A stretch of DNA of 64,000 bases, from assembly GCF_018448495.1 (NCBI RefSeq), contig NZ_CP049902.1, positions 1,178,001 through 1,242,000 of the forward strand, in the 5' to 3' direction. The notes below the pieces were generated by a model. That model was not told the DNA's origin. It saw only the letters and a list, made by a program, of their open reading frames with translations, and did not search any database. Numbering within the stretch: position 1 is the first letter of the stretch; each line of letters opens with the position of its first letter. This stretch comes from Psychrobacter sp. WY6 (GTDB lineage: Bacteria > Pseudomonadota > Gammaproteobacteria > Pseudomonadales > Moraxellaceae). This document shows positions 1-9,238 of this stretch, in pieces. Made by a program: the position numbers and the translations under genes.

Positions 1-1041
1 AATAGACATAAACAACCATAATGACCGTCTGTACCAGTAAGATAATCAACACAGGGCCTGCCAAATCAGTCAGCTGCCATAGCTTCAATGACAGCAGCGC
101 CATGGCTAAGAACAGACTCAAAGAAGCGTTACCAAATACGTCGATAGAGCGATCAAACATATCAAAATTAAAGATAGTGGTTAAGACATTACGAATAATC
201 ACACCACCTGCCAACGCCCAAACGAAGGTAGGTAGCTCAACCACGTGCCTTGGGCAACAAGCGTCATGACATCGGCGAAGGCCAACGCTGTGGCAAACAA
301 TGCCAATGTCTCAATAGTAGAAGAGGCGGTGATAAAGCGCATGCTATCAGGTCTTTCGAAAATTTCTTTATTACTACTCGCTGAATCTTCATCGTGTTTG
401 GTGCTATAAAGCGACTGCGCACCAGCGACTTTTTCGATATCACTAGGATTGGGATTGGCAGGTGTTGGTTTTAACCCCAGCTTTTGAATCAGGCGACGGG
501 CAACAGGGCCACCAATGATACCACCAGCGACTAAGCCATAGGTAGCAACGGCGATACCAAGCGTCGTTGCACCGACCACACCGTAATCTTGCTCCAAGGT
601 GATACCCCAAGCGCCTGCCGTACCGTGACCACCAGTCAGGGCGATAGAACCTGTCACTAATCCAAGTAGTGGATCAAGTCCCAACGCGCTTGCCATGGCC
701 ACACCAACGACATCTTGCAAGACGATAAAAACGGACACAACGATGGTAAAAATCAACAATGGCGTACCACCGGCTTTGAGTCTACTAAAATCAGCACTCA
801 AACCAATAGAGGCAAAAAACATAAGCATGGTCGCCGTCTGTAATCCTTGATGAAAGTTAAAACTATATCCCCAAATGATATTTAGAATATAGACCACTAT
901 TGCTGCGACCAAACCACCAGCAACAGGCTCTGGAATGTTAAAATCTTCTAAGAATTTAATTTTCTTGACCAAAAAGCGCCCAAGCAGCAGCACTAGAGTG
1001 GCTAGTATCAGCGTGTAATAGCCGTTTAGGGTAATTTCCAT
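1..1041 (-). CDS. gltS: Sodium/glutamate symporter GltS (partial, frameshifted)
   Basis: Inner-membrane Na+-dependent glutamate carrier of the ESS family. The first ~265 residues from the ATG at 1041 are a multi-helix membrane protein with the GltS-type glycine-rich segment GSIALTGGHGTAGAWG. The frame breaks near position 238. The adjacent frame continues with ELPTFVWALAGGVIIRN, the expected start of the second half, and stays open to the window edge, so the C-terminus lies outside. A single missing base explains the break, probably a sequencing error. It lies downstream of the barstar gene on the same strand, but a hairpin separates them, so it is probably a separate unit. Confidence 0.88.
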
Positions 1042-1069
1042 ATATTAATCCTTTCTATAAAAATAAATT

Positions 1070-1113
1070 AACCTGAATTCGGGATAAATATGGTTTTATC
1101 TCGAATTCAGGTT
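1070..1113 (-). terminator. Hairpin between barstar gene and gltS
   Basis: Inverted repeat AACCTGAATTCG / CGAATTCAGGTT (12 bp perfect, extended by a weaker GGATAAA/TTTATC part), followed on the minus strand by a T-rich stretch. It lies just after the barstar stop codon and probably ends that transcript. Confidence 0.6.
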
Positions 1114-1130
1114 TGTGTGGTGATTGGCGA

Positions 1131-1495
1131 CTAGGCATCATCCACGGACGGCATAATAACCCATAATTGCGGCTTGCCAAAATCTCTGTAGGCATCTTCA
1201 ATGATACTTTTGAAAACATTAAAATCTTCGGTGTTTATTTTTTTCACCGCTGTTAGATCCAGCATCAGGTGAGTCACTTCGCTGTCCGTTAAACAGTCCC
1301 ATGCGCTATCCCAGTTATGTGAAAAATAGCTGGGAAAATCACAGGCATTGGCTAAGTTTGTTAATGTGGTTTTATGAGTATCTCGTCTACCGGTATGTTA
1401 ACAGTCTGAGCGGGCATGCTAGCATTTAGTGCTGTAGTTTTTTGGTTAATATCTTGGTCAAAACCCAGATTAATATAGTGGATGGCTTTACTCAT
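1131..1495 (-). CDS. Barstar-family ribonuclease inhibitor (frameshifted)
   Basis: Small protein of about 120 residues; ATG at 1495 overlaps by a few bases the stop codon (1497) of the upstream RNase gene. The C-terminal ~80 residues carry the barstar hallmark FPSYFSHNWDSAWDCLTD followed by a beta strand and a helix (EDFNVFKSIIEDAYRDFG). Barstar-family proteins plug the active site of barnase-type RNases in the cytoplasm. The reading frame breaks near 1377 (one base missing), separating a ~38-residue N-terminal part from the conserved body. The overlap with a barnase-type RNase gene makes the immunity role very likely. The frameshift is probably a sequencing indel; if real, immunity would be lost. 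Confidence 0.8.
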
Positions 1496-1496
1496 A

Positions 1497-2266
1497 TTAT
1501 TTTACGTCCAGTCTGCGAAAGCTATCATAATGATCAACGGTTAAGTAATACATGGTCGGCGGATGACCACCTGTGACGATACGCCGTGCACCGCGATGTG
1601 ACACGCCAGGGGTCGGCACGGTATATTCGCGGTAGTAGCCTTGCGACTGCGCGGGCAATCTGCCCTCACGATTATAAAATGTCGTGCCATCTTTATGAGG
1701 ATAAGGAAAAGGCCCGCCTCCTTGAATAAGGGCAATGGTATTGTCTATCTGAGCATCGCCCGTGATGCCGCTTGTCTTTACTGGCTGGGTCTCGGATGAG
1801 GTTTGTGATACCGCTGTTGGGTCAATACTATTGGTCAAAAACCCAGACGACAAATCACCAAAAAAGTAAACAGCAACGGCAATAAGGGCAATCAAACTAA
1901 ATAGGGTAGAGCCTAAGCTTCTCTTGTTTTGATTGCCACGCTGACTATGGCGATTGTCACGGGTAGTGTGTCGCGGGTTTTTGTTATTATCAATAGCGGT
2001 GTGTCGGCTGCTAGTATTTGAATAGTGATTGGTTATATTTGAGTCTGGAGTGGCTAAAATACTCAATTCGTTGGAAGTGACTTCAGTGGCTCGTAGTTGG
2101 TTTTTATCATTACGCTCACTATTAAAATAGACGCTTTGACCAACGGTTATCGGCTGTGATAATCGCACTTTACTCACATGAAAAAACACGTTTCACTTTG
2201 GTTGTCTACATCGATAAAGCCATAGCCTTTATCTGAATTCCAGTGCTTGATTTTACCACTCTGCAT
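1497..2266 (-). CDS. Cold-shock-domain, membrane-anchored barnase/RNase Sa-type ribonuclease (frameshifted)
   Basis: Start ATG at 2264-2266 with AGGAAAG upstream. Residues ~1-65 form a cold-shock domain (KGYGFIDVDNQ then FFHVSK). A basic low-complexity linker follows, then one hydrophobic segment (TLFSLIALIAVAVYFF). The last ~85 residues are a guanyl-specific RNase domain of the barnase/RNase Sa (N1/T1) family: IALIQGGGPFPYP, YYREYTVPTPG, RGARRIVTGG and DHYDSF, giving the catalytic Glu, Arg and His. A frame break near 2195 separates the first ~25 residues; restoring one base joins the domain cleanly. If the membrane segment is a signal anchor, the RNase domain lies in the periplasm or outside. 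The barstar gene follows immediately. Domain calls are strong; topology and biological role are inferred. Confidence 0.82.
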
Positions 2267-2362
2267 AAGCCCACTTTCCTATCGCTTGTTTCATTATCGT
2301 GCCGCATGACTTCTACCATACATATGTTTTAATACCGCATATATAACATATTTGACACTACT

Positions 2363-2395
2363 AAAAAACGCCAGCAATTGAGCTGGCGTTTTTTT
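2363..2395 (-). terminator. Rho-independent terminator of proA
   Basis: Stem AACGCCAGC / GCTGGCGTT around a short loop, flanked by A and T runs on both sides. It sits right after the proA stop codon on the minus strand. Confidence 0.85.
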
Positions 2396-2446
2396 GTGGA
2401 TTATACGTTAAATCAGAGAGTGGATGATAGGCTAAGCGATAAGACG

Positions 2447-3748
2447 TTAGGCGCGAGTCTCACCATGACCATAAACGATCCATTTCTGTGAGGTGAGACC
2501 TTCAAGTCCTACTGGGCCACGAGCGTGGATTTTATCGGTCGAGATGCCAATCTCAGCACCCAATCCATACTCAAAGCCATCAGCAAAACGGCTAGAGGCG
2601 TTAATCATGACGCTCGCTGAGTCGACTTCACGGATAAAACGTTGCGACTTGGTATAGTTGTCGGTGATGATAACGTCGGTATGATGGCTGCCATGAGTGT
2701 TGATATGTTCAATGGCTTCGTCAATACCTGACAAAACTTTTACCGCTAAGATAGGCGCTAAATATTCGGTATCCCAATCCTCAGCAGTGGCTGCAGACAG
2801 ATGACCAGCAAGCTTAGCATTGTCATTTAAGATGGCTTGCGACTTGTCATCAAGGCGCAATTGCATCGCATCATCAGCGGCGATGATGGCTTCGGCAATC
2901 TTTGGCAATAGCGCACCCGCGACTGATTCGTCGATCAATAGCGTCTCCATAGTATTACACGTACCGTAGCGATGGGTTTTTGCATTGACGCTGACCTTGA
3001 TGGCGATTTCGGCATTCGCATCACTATCGATAAAGGTATGGCAGTTGCCATCTAAATGCTTGATGACAGGAACGCGAGCATCGCGGCTGATACGCTCAAT
3101 CAATCCTTTGCCACCGCGTGGGACAATGACATCAACATAGTCTGTCATGGTGATCAGCTCGCCGACAGCAGCACGATCTGTCGTTTGTAATACTTGCACA
3201 CTGTGCTCAGACAGCCCGACTTTTTGTAGTCCTTCCAAGATACACTTGGCAATCGCTTGATTGGATTCAAACGCTTCAGAGCCGCCGCGCAAGATAATAG
3301 CGTTGCCTGATTTTAGCGCCAATGAAGCCGCTTCTAAGGTCACGTTAGGGCGCGACTCATAAATCATGCCGACCACGCCGAGCGGCACCCGCATTTTACC
3401 CAAATGAATCCCTGATGGCTGATAGGTCATGTCAGTGACTTCGCCGATGGGATCTGGTAATGAAGCGACGTCTTTTAATCCTTGGAGCATGCCGTCAAAG
3501 CGGGCATCATTTAGCGCTAAGCGATCCAGTAAGGCTGCCTCTAAATCGTTGTTTTGTCCATTATCCATATCGATTTTATTGGCGGCCAAAATATCTGATT
3601 TGGCCTCTTTTAACACATCATGAATCGCCATTAATGCTGAGTTTTTGTCACCAGTGTTTGCCGCAGCCAGCACACGAGAAGCAGCTCGTGCCTGTTTGCC
3701 GACAGCTTGCATATACGCAGTAACGTCTGTGGTATTCGATTGACTCAT
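2447..3748 (-). CDS. proA: Gamma-glutamyl phosphate reductase
   Basis: Second enzyme of proline synthesis: NADPH-dependent reduction of L-glutamyl 5-phosphate to glutamate semialdehyde in the cytoplasm. 433 residues, normal for the family. Aldehyde-dehydrogenase fold with the nucleotide-binding region around [17 protein letters not shown] (residues ~120-136) and the catalytic cysteine in [12 protein letters not shown] (about residue 264). C-terminal [20 protein letters not shown] is typical of ProA. Start at 3748 is preceded by AAGGAAAAT. No proB neighbour is present; it appears monocistronic with its own terminator. The frame is intact. Confidence 0.97.
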   Translation of the reverse strand: MSQSNTTDVTAYMQAVGKQARAASRVLAAANTGDKNSALMAIHDVLKEAKSDILAANKIDMDNGQNNDLEAALLDRLALNDARFDGMLQGLKDVASLPDPIGEVTDMTYQPSGIHLGKMRVPLGVVGMIYESRPNVTLEAASLALKSGNAIILRGGSEAFESNQAIAKCILEGLQKVGLSEHSVQVLQTTDRAAVGELITMTDYVDVIVPRGGKGLIERISRDARVPVIKHLDGNCHTFIDSDANAEIAIKVSVNAKTHRYGTCNTMETLLIDESVAGALLPKIAEAIIAADDAMQLRLDDKSQAILNDNAKLAGHLSAATAEDWDTEYLAPILAVKVLSGIDEAIEHINTHGSHHTDVIITDNYTKSQRFIREVDSASVMINASSRFADGFEYGLGAEIGISTDKIHARGPVGLEGLTSQKWIVYGHGETRA

Positions 3749-4197
3749 AAATTATTTTCCTTATGTTATAAATGTTTTAAGCAAATGAAAGCGCCCAAAA
3801 AGGCGAAAATGTGGCAAAAAGATGATTTTGATACCTGTCAGGTATTATGCTATTTAACATAGAGGAGATTGAGGCGATAGTAAAGATGATTTTGTGAACA
3901 GTGCCTGCTTTACATAGCGTTTATGAGCATTGTCGTCGCGTCATTTTACTGACTTTACCATTACTGAGTCCTTGCCATTTCATGATACAAACATCACTTC
4001 AGAGAAAGCAAAAACGCAAGTTTGCGGTTACGTGGTTTTAACAGAACTGCGTTGTAACTACTAAGGTAGCTAGCATTAATCATACGTATAGTAGAGCTTA
4101 ACGGTGCATCAAAAAGCAATTAAAGGGCAGACATTCATGTACGAATGGCTGCTCGTCAAATACAATTCAATAAATGAAATAATGATGGAGAATAAAA
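3749..4197. other. Intergenic gap, proA to acidic lipoprotein
   Basis: About 450 bases between divergent genes. I see no credible coding frame or RNA gene; it should hold promoters for both directions, but no clear -35/-10 pair stands out. Confidence 0.5.
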
Positions 4198-4521
4198 ATG
4201 GCTATTAGAAATGACACTATCGACAACACCACGCGTAAAAGCTTGCTAACAGTTGGTTTGGTTGCTGCGGCATTGACATTGGGCGCTTGCGGTAAGAAAG
4301 AAGAAGCCCCTATGGAAACTGATCCAGCCGTTGATGCACAAACAGCAGTAGAGGATGAAGCTACTGGTGTTGCGACAGCAGGCGATGGCGATGATATTGC
4401 AGTTGCTAGCGCCGATGATGGCATGGCAGTGGGTAGTAATGATGATGTGGCGGTGGCAACAGCAGATGACGCCGAAGTGCTGGACGGCACTGAGAGCGAA
4501 GAACATGTCTCAACGTATTAA
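4198..4521 (+). CDS. Small acidic lipoprotein, unknown function
   Basis: 107 residues. The N-terminus is a lipoprotein signal peptide ending in the lipobox LTLGAC, so the mature protein should be a lipid-anchored envelope protein. The mature part is a short Lys/Glu stretch followed by a low-complexity acidic segment rich in Ala, Asp, Val and Gly (repeated DDxAVA-like units) with no recognisable domain. The ATG follows GATGGAGAATAAAA, a good ribosome-binding site. It stands alone, with a terminator downstream. I do not recognise a family; a binding or spacer role for the acidic tail would be a guess. Confidence 0.7.
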   Translation: MAIRNDTIDNTTRKSLLTVGLVAAALTLGACGKKEEAPMETDPAVDAQTAVEDEATGVATAGDGDDIAVASADDGMAVGSNDDVAVATADDAEVLDGTESEEHVSTY

Positions 4522-4620
4522 ATCGCTATCTTGATTAACTGATTATCATTAGTTGATGATATAAGCGAATAAAACTAGATAATCAGATAAAACTACGCCC
4601 AGTACACGAAAGTGATAAAA

Positions 4621-4658
4621 TAAGGCTCAGCGCTGTAAATACAGTCTGGGCTTTTTTG
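4621..4658 (+). terminator. Probable terminator of the lipoprotein gene
   Basis: Imperfect stem GGCTCAG..CTGTA / TACAG..CTGGGC followed by TTTTTT. It lies about 100 bases after the lipoprotein stop. Confidence 0.6.
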
Positions 4659-4781
4659 TGTTAGCTATTTAGTGTCTTATTAATATTTATTTACCACTGA
4701 TTGAGCATCTGGTTCAATACAGGATTTGCCTTTTTGCTGTGTAATAAGAGACAATATGACATTTTTTCTATTTGTGTCACG

Positions 4782-4813
4782 AATCATAGCCTTATCACAA
4801 TAATGCTATGATT
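4782..4813. promoter_or_regulatory. Operator-like inverted repeat before the amino-acid ABC operon
   Basis: Perfect 9-bp inverted repeat AATCATAGC / GCTATGATT with 14 bases between arms, about 90 bases upstream of the ATPase start. Suggestive of a dimeric regulator site; no regulator is identified. Confidence 0.35.
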
Positions 4814-4903
4814 GATGCTGATACTATTTATGCTGCCTATGCCGCTATTTTTATTTATTTTTATTCGTGTTTTCACTCATATTTATTGGAAGTCTGCTGA
4901 ACC

Positions 4904-5701
4904 ATGCTTGATATTGCAAAAGATCCGACTCGGCCTATCGCCTTAGATTTACAAGACGTCCATAAAAGCTATGGCTCATTGGCAGTGCTAAAAGGAGTGT
5001 CCCTTACCGCATATGACGGTGATGTCATCTCTATTTTGGGCTCATCAGGCTCAGGTAAATCTACCTTGCTGCGCTGCATTAATTTGCTTGAAAAGCCCAA
5101 TCAAGGTCGTATTATTATCGGTAATGATGAGCTGATGCTCAAGCCTGCCAAGTCAGGTGAGCTGCAAGCGGTCGATATTAAGCAATTGGAAAACTTGCGC
5201 GCGCGCGTGGGTTTTGTCTTCCAAAACTTTAACTTGTGGCCGCACAAAACGATTTTGCAAAACATCATCGAAGGACCAACGCAGGTTTTAAAGATTAAAA
5301 AAGATCAAGCCATTAGCGATGCTGAAAAACTGCTCGATAAAGTCGGTTTGCTTGATAAAAAAGACGCCTATCCAGCGAATTTATCTGGCGGTCAGCGTCA
5401 GCGTGTCGCTATTGCCCGTGCCCTTGCCATGCAGCCACAGGTGCTACTATTCGATGAGCCAACTTCAGCCTTAGATCCTGAGCTGGTCAATGAAGTGCTC
5501 GCTGTCATGCGTGAGTTGGCAGAAGAGGGGCGTACTATGCTTATCGTCACCCATGAGATGCGTTTTGCGAGAGAAGTATCAAGCAAAGTGGTGTTCTTGC
5601 ATCAAGGCGTGATTGAAGAGATTGGCACGCCTGAGCAAGTTTTTGATAATCCTACCTCTGAGCGTGTCAAAGACTTTATGGCATCGCATCGTCAGAACTA
5701 G
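4904..5701 (+). CDS. Polar amino-acid ABC transporter ATPase (HisP/GlnQ family)
   Basis: 265-residue ATP-hydrolysing subunit of a polar amino-acid importer. Walker [10 protein letters not shown] at residues 46-54, Q-loop in [10 protein letters not shown], signature LSGGQRQR, Walker [14 protein letters not shown] and switch His in VTHEMRFA. It leads a set of three binding lipoproteins and two HisQ/HisM-like permeases on the same strand, so it very likely powers that system. Substrate is probably a basic or other polar amino acid, judged from the HisP/HisQ/HisM resemblance only. A hairpin lies 36 bases past the stop. The frame is intact. Confidence 0.92.
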   Translation: MLDIAKDPTRPIALDLQDVHKSYGSLAVLKGVSLTAYDGDVISILGSSGSGKSTLLRCINLLEKPNQGRIIIGNDELMLKPAKSGELQAVDIKQLENLRARVGFVFQNFNLWPHKTILQNIIEGPTQVLKIKKDQAISDAEKLLDKVGLLDKKDAYPANLSGGQRQRVAIARALAMQPQVLLFDEPTSALDPELVNEVLAVMRELAEEGRTMLIVTHEMRFAREVSSKVVFLHQGVIEEIGTPEQVFDNPTSERVKDFMASHRQN

Positions 5702-5736
5702 CCTCGTATTTAGTATCCGTTTTATATGCAAAAATG

Positions 5737-5759
5737 GGGTGGTAATATTCTTACCACCC
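5737..5759 (+). terminator. Strong hairpin after the ABC ATPase gene
   Basis: Perfect 9-bp stem GGGTGGTAA / TTACCACCC with a 5-base loop. Only a weak T-rich tail follows, so it may be a terminator or a message-stabilising hairpin that sets relative expression. Confidence 0.55.
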
Positions 5760-6012
5760 TATCGTCATTTTATTTTAAGCATAAAATTACTGCTTAGTAA
5801 GCAGCGTTGACCGTTTATTACTCGTTAATAACAGTCGGTATGTAAAACGTTTGTTTTTGATATTTTACTCAGGTATTATCAAAAGGTTTACAGGTGGTCG
5901 ATAATGACGGCTGCTTGTGTATTCTGCTATCTATATTGCTTGTCTGGCAGGGACGTCAGAGAACAAAATATCAGAACCCTACATTAAAAACCCATCAGAA
6001 TTTAAGGAATGT

Positions 6013-6813
6013 ATGATGTCGAATTCTCGCCTATTGTGGTCATCGATGACCGTTACCGCCGCATTGATGCTGAGCGCCTGTAGTCAACCGGCTAATGAAA
6101 CTACTGATAGCAACACTGACGCCACTGCAGCAGAAACGGCTGGCAAGACCATTCGTATCGCGACCGAAGGTGCTTATCCTCCTTTTAACTACACCAATGC
6201 TGATGGCAGCTTGGCAGGCTACGATATTGACGTTGCCAATGCCTTGTGTAAACAGATGCAAGCCAAATGTGAAATCGTCGCTCAAGATTGGGATGGTATT
6301 ATTCCGGGTCTTTTAGCACAAAAATATGATGCAGTGATTGCGGGTATGTCTATTACACCTGAGCGTCAAGAAAAAGTCGACTTTACCGAGCCTTACTTTG
6401 CCAATACGATGGTTTGGCTGACCGATACCAAAGGCAGTTTTGATCCTATGGCGATCAAAAACTTGACACTTGGTGGTCAACGTTCAACCACGCCTGGCGC
6501 TTATTTACAAGATAACTATGAAGGCAAAGACGGCAATACTGTGCAGTTGTATGACAATTATGACAATGCTTATCTGGATCTAAAGTCTGGTCGTAGCGAT
6601 GCAGTATTGGCGGAAAAAGTCTCTGCCAAATCATGGTTGGCAGACAACCCTGAAGGCTTTGGTATCGTTGGTGACGAAATTGACAATGACGACAATATTG
6701 CCATTGCTGTTCGTAAAGGTGACGCACTCAGAGACGACTTTAATAAAGCACTCAGCGAAATCCGTAGTAACGGTGAGCTGGCACGTCTTGAGCAAGCGAA
6801 CTTTGGTCAATAA
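6013..6813 (+). CDS. Amino-acid ABC transporter substrate-binding lipoprotein, copy 1
   Basis: Periplasmic binding protein family 3 (HisJ/ArgT-like), captures an amino acid and hands it to the permease pair. I chose the ATG at 6013 (ATG ATG, preceded by TTTAAGGAAT) over an upstream in-frame start because it gives a proper lipoprotein signal ending LMLSAC. Mature part: IRIATEGAYPPFNYTNADGS, the family motif GYDIDVANALC, then AQDWDGIIPGL and GMSITPERQEKVDFTEPYF. About 266 residues, intact. First of three paralogues in a row; the next starts 32 bases later. Confidence 0.9.
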   Translation: MMSNSRLLWSSMTVTAALMLSACSQPANETTDSNTDATAAETAGKTIRIATEGAYPPFNYTNADGSLAGYDIDVANALCKQMQAKCEIVAQDWDGIIPGLLAQKYDAVIAGMSITPERQEKVDFTEPYFANTMVWLTDTKGSFDPMAIKNLTLGGQRSTTPGAYLQDNYEGKDGNTVQLYDNYDNAYLDLKSGRSDAVLAEKVSAKSWLADNPEGFGIVGDEIDNDDNIAIAVRKGDALRDDFNKALSEIRSNGELARLEQANFGQ

Positions 6814-6845
6814 TCTTCTGATTGAAAAATGAAGGAATAGCAAAC

Positions 6846-7772
6846 ATGACAATATCAATGACATCATCATTAAAAACTAAGGCGCTTTGGCTTGCGCCAT
6901 TAAGTGCCGCGATGCTTATGCTGGCTGGTTGTAATAATAGCGCCACGCCAGAAGATGGGGCGGCAGCTGACACCACAGCCGATGCACCTATGAACATAAA
7001 AATTGCCACCGAATCAAGCTATAAGCCGTTCAGTTATACCGATGCTGATGGCAAGTTAATTGGTTATGAGATTGAGCTGGTCGACGCTCTGTGTGCACAA
7101 ATGAAAGCAAAATGTGAAGTCATCTCACAAGATTGGGATGGTCTCATTCCTGGTCTAAATGCCCAAAAATTCGATGCAATTATCGCAGGTATGTCGATCA
7201 CGCCTGAGCGTAAAGAAGTGGTTGAATTCACTGACCCGTACTTTCACACTGGCATTATCTTGATTGGTAAAAAAGGTGATGACATTCGCGTCGATGCATT
7301 AAAAGGTCAGCCCATTGCCTCACAGCGCTCAACCGTCGCTTCACAGTACTTGCAGGATGAACATGCAGATGCTGATATCAAGCTTTATGATACCCAGGAC
7401 AATGCGTATCTGGATCTGACTTCAGGTCGCGTACGGGCAATGATGTCCGATAAAGTCACTGGCATCGATTGGCTAAAAACGGATGCTGGCAAAGATTATG
7501 AAGTAAAAGGACAAGAAATCAGCACCGACGAAGATGCCATGGGTATCGCGCTTCGTAAAGGCGATCCATTGGTCGCTAAGTTCAATAAAGCGTTGGCTGA
7601 ATTAAAAGAAAACGGTACTTATGACCAAATCACAGGCAGCTATTTTGGCACCAGCTCTACTGCTGCTGCGCAAAAAGCCGTGGCAACCACCGACGTAAAA
7701 GAAGTGATGGTGGTTGAAGGTGATGATGCTGTTGAAGTGAAAGAAGAATCAGCTGAAGCGGCGACTAACTAA
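6846..7772 (+). CDS. Amino-acid ABC transporter substrate-binding lipoprotein, copy 2
   Basis: Same family and layout as its neighbours: lipobox MLMLAGC, then IKIATESSYKPFSYTDADGK, GYEIELVDALC, SQDWDGLIPGLNAQKFD and GMSITPERKEVVEFTDPYF. ATG at 6846 has GAAGGAATAG upstream. About 308 residues; the extra length is a C-terminal tail after SYFG, rich in Ala, Val and Glu, absent in copy 1. Binding-site segments differ from copy 1 (IATESSYKPFSY versus IATEGAYPPFNY), so it may bind a different ligand. The frame is intact. A 9-bp inverted repeat (7781-7789 / 7834-7842) lies between it and copy 3. Confidence 0.9.
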   Translation: MTISMTSSLKTKALWLAPLSAAMLMLAGCNNSATPEDGAAADTTADAPMNIKIATESSYKPFSYTDADGKLIGYEIELVDALCAQMKAKCEVISQDWDGLIPGLNAQKFDAIIAGMSITPERKEVVEFTDPYFHTGIILIGKKGDDIRVDALKGQPIASQRSTVASQYLQDEHADADIKLYDTQDNAYLDLTSGRVRAMMSDKVTGIDWLKTDAGKDYEVKGQEISTDEDAMGIALRKGDPLVAKFNKALAELKENGTYDQITGSYFGTSSTAAAQKAVATTDVKEVMVVEGDDAVEVKEESAEAATN

Positions 7773-7874
7773 TATCATAGCTCATCTCTGTGCTCGGCTG
7801 ATATGGCTGTCACGTATGGCGATATTCACTCATAGAGATGAGTGTTACTTTACTCACAAACCCCAAGGATGATC

Positions 7875-8781
7875 ATGAACAACCATTTTGACCAACACCG
7901 TGCAATCGCGAACGCATCCGTTATCAATGGCATCAAGGCGCGACGTTTTTCAGCGCCCTTGCTTGCGATGGCGGCGCTTTTAACCTTAGTAGGGTGTAGC
8001 AATGGTCAAAATGATGCAAATGATGATGTCAGCCCAGACGCCGCTGAGACCGCAGCGACGGGTGATGTCTTGCGTATTGGTACCGAAGGCGCTTATGCTC
8101 CCTTTAACTATACCAATGCGGATGGCACCCTTGGTGGTTTTGATGTTGATATTGCCAATGCTATCTGTGCCGATATGAAGGTAACATGTGAAATCACAGC
8201 GCAAGATTGGGACGGTATCATCCCGGGTCTAAAAGCGGGTAAGTACGATGCGATTGTGGCCGCCATGTCGGTGACGCCTGAGCGTGAGCAACAAGTCAGC
8301 TTTACAGAGCCGTACTTTAGCAATACCTTGGTGTTTTGGCCAAAAAAGACAGCAGCTTCGATCCCAATAATAGCGATGATATCAATGCGCATTCTATTGC
8401 CGCTCAGCGCTCGACCATTTCTTCGCAGTGGTTAGAAAAGGTTTATCCGAATGCTGACATGAAGCTTTATGACACGCTAAGTAATGCGTTTTTGGATTTG
8501 GGTTCGAATCGTGTTGATGCGATGGTGTCTGATAAGCTGCCAGCGCTAGAATGGCTTGGCTCCACCTCAGGCAGTCAGTATGCGCTCAAAGGTCAAGAGA
8601 TTGACATCAATGATAATTTTGCCATCGCGGTGCGTCCAGGCGATGCATTGCAAACAAAAATTAATAAGTCATTGGTCAATAAAGCCGATGGCACTTACGA
8701 TAAAATCAATCAAAATATTTTGCGATTCCAGCGTCAAGCTCAACGGTCACTACTGAGCCGGCAGAAAAACCTGCTGAATAA
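7875..8781 (+). CDS. Amino-acid ABC transporter substrate-binding lipoprotein, copy 3 (frameshifted)
   Basis: Third paralogue: lipobox LTLVGC, then LRIGTEGAYAPFNYTNADG, GFDVDIANAIC, AQDWDGIIPGLKAGKYD, MSVTPEREQQVSFTEPYF. ATG at 7875 has AAGGA five bases upstream. The frame breaks near 8343 in a run of six A, continuing as AKKDSSFDPNNSDDINAHS, and again near 8714, after which the corrected tail YFAIPASSSTVTTEPAEKP ends at TAA 8779-8781. Both breaks look like single missing or extra bases. The binding-site region is closest to copy 1. Confidence 0.85.
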
Positions 8782-8865
8782 GTCTTAAAATACATTTAGT
8801 ACTGTTGCGTCGTAACCGTGAGAATGGTGATTTTTAATAGGTTAATTTGAATTCCATTTCATAGG

Positions 8866-8898
8866 AAGGGTATTGCTTCAATAGCGATATCCTTTTTT
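8866..8898 (+). terminator. Terminator after the third binding-protein gene
   Basis: Stem GGGTATTGC / GCGATATCC (two wobble pairs) followed by seven T. It may uncouple the highly expressed binding proteins from the permeases. Confidence 0.7.
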
Positions 8899-9238
8899 TG
8901 TTTTTTATAAAAAATAGTTCGGTCTTGTGATATTGACTGTTCGGTTTGTAAAAATATGACTAATCTAATGTGTTTTAAGAAGATAAGCGTCTATTTAAGC
9001 ACTGCTTTTACGTGTGAGTATTAACATAGCTGGCAGCGAATATGATAAAATCAGCGCTCATTTCTACTGTGTCAATTTCCGCCGCAATAATCGTATTGAT
9101 TTGACGTCGATCTATGACGCAAAGCACCAAGGTCTATTTGGTATAAAATACGCTTATCAGCAGCGCTCAGCGATTGATGCTGATTCTTTTAACTCATATT
9201 TTGCAAATTGCTAATATAAAGAGACTGAGTGGATAATT
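8899..9238. other. Intergenic gap before permease genes
   Basis: About 340 bases. A 66-codon open frame lies here (9014-9214) but has no recognisable features or convincing start. No RNA or repeat seen; presumably contains the permease promoter. Confidence 0.4.

Noticed and set aside
4167..4506. Long minus-strand frames opposite the acidic lipoprotein
   Set aside because: They are shadows of the repetitive GAT/GCA codons on the plus strand, which has the lipobox and ribosome-binding site.
8840..8983. Possible small RNA around the 8.87-kb hairpin
   Set aside because: The structure is explained as a terminator; no promoter or second conserved element seen.
9014..9214. 66-codon open frame in the gap before the HisQ-like permease
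   Set aside because: No ribosome-binding site worth the name, no recognisable domain, and ordinary composition for non-coding DNA.
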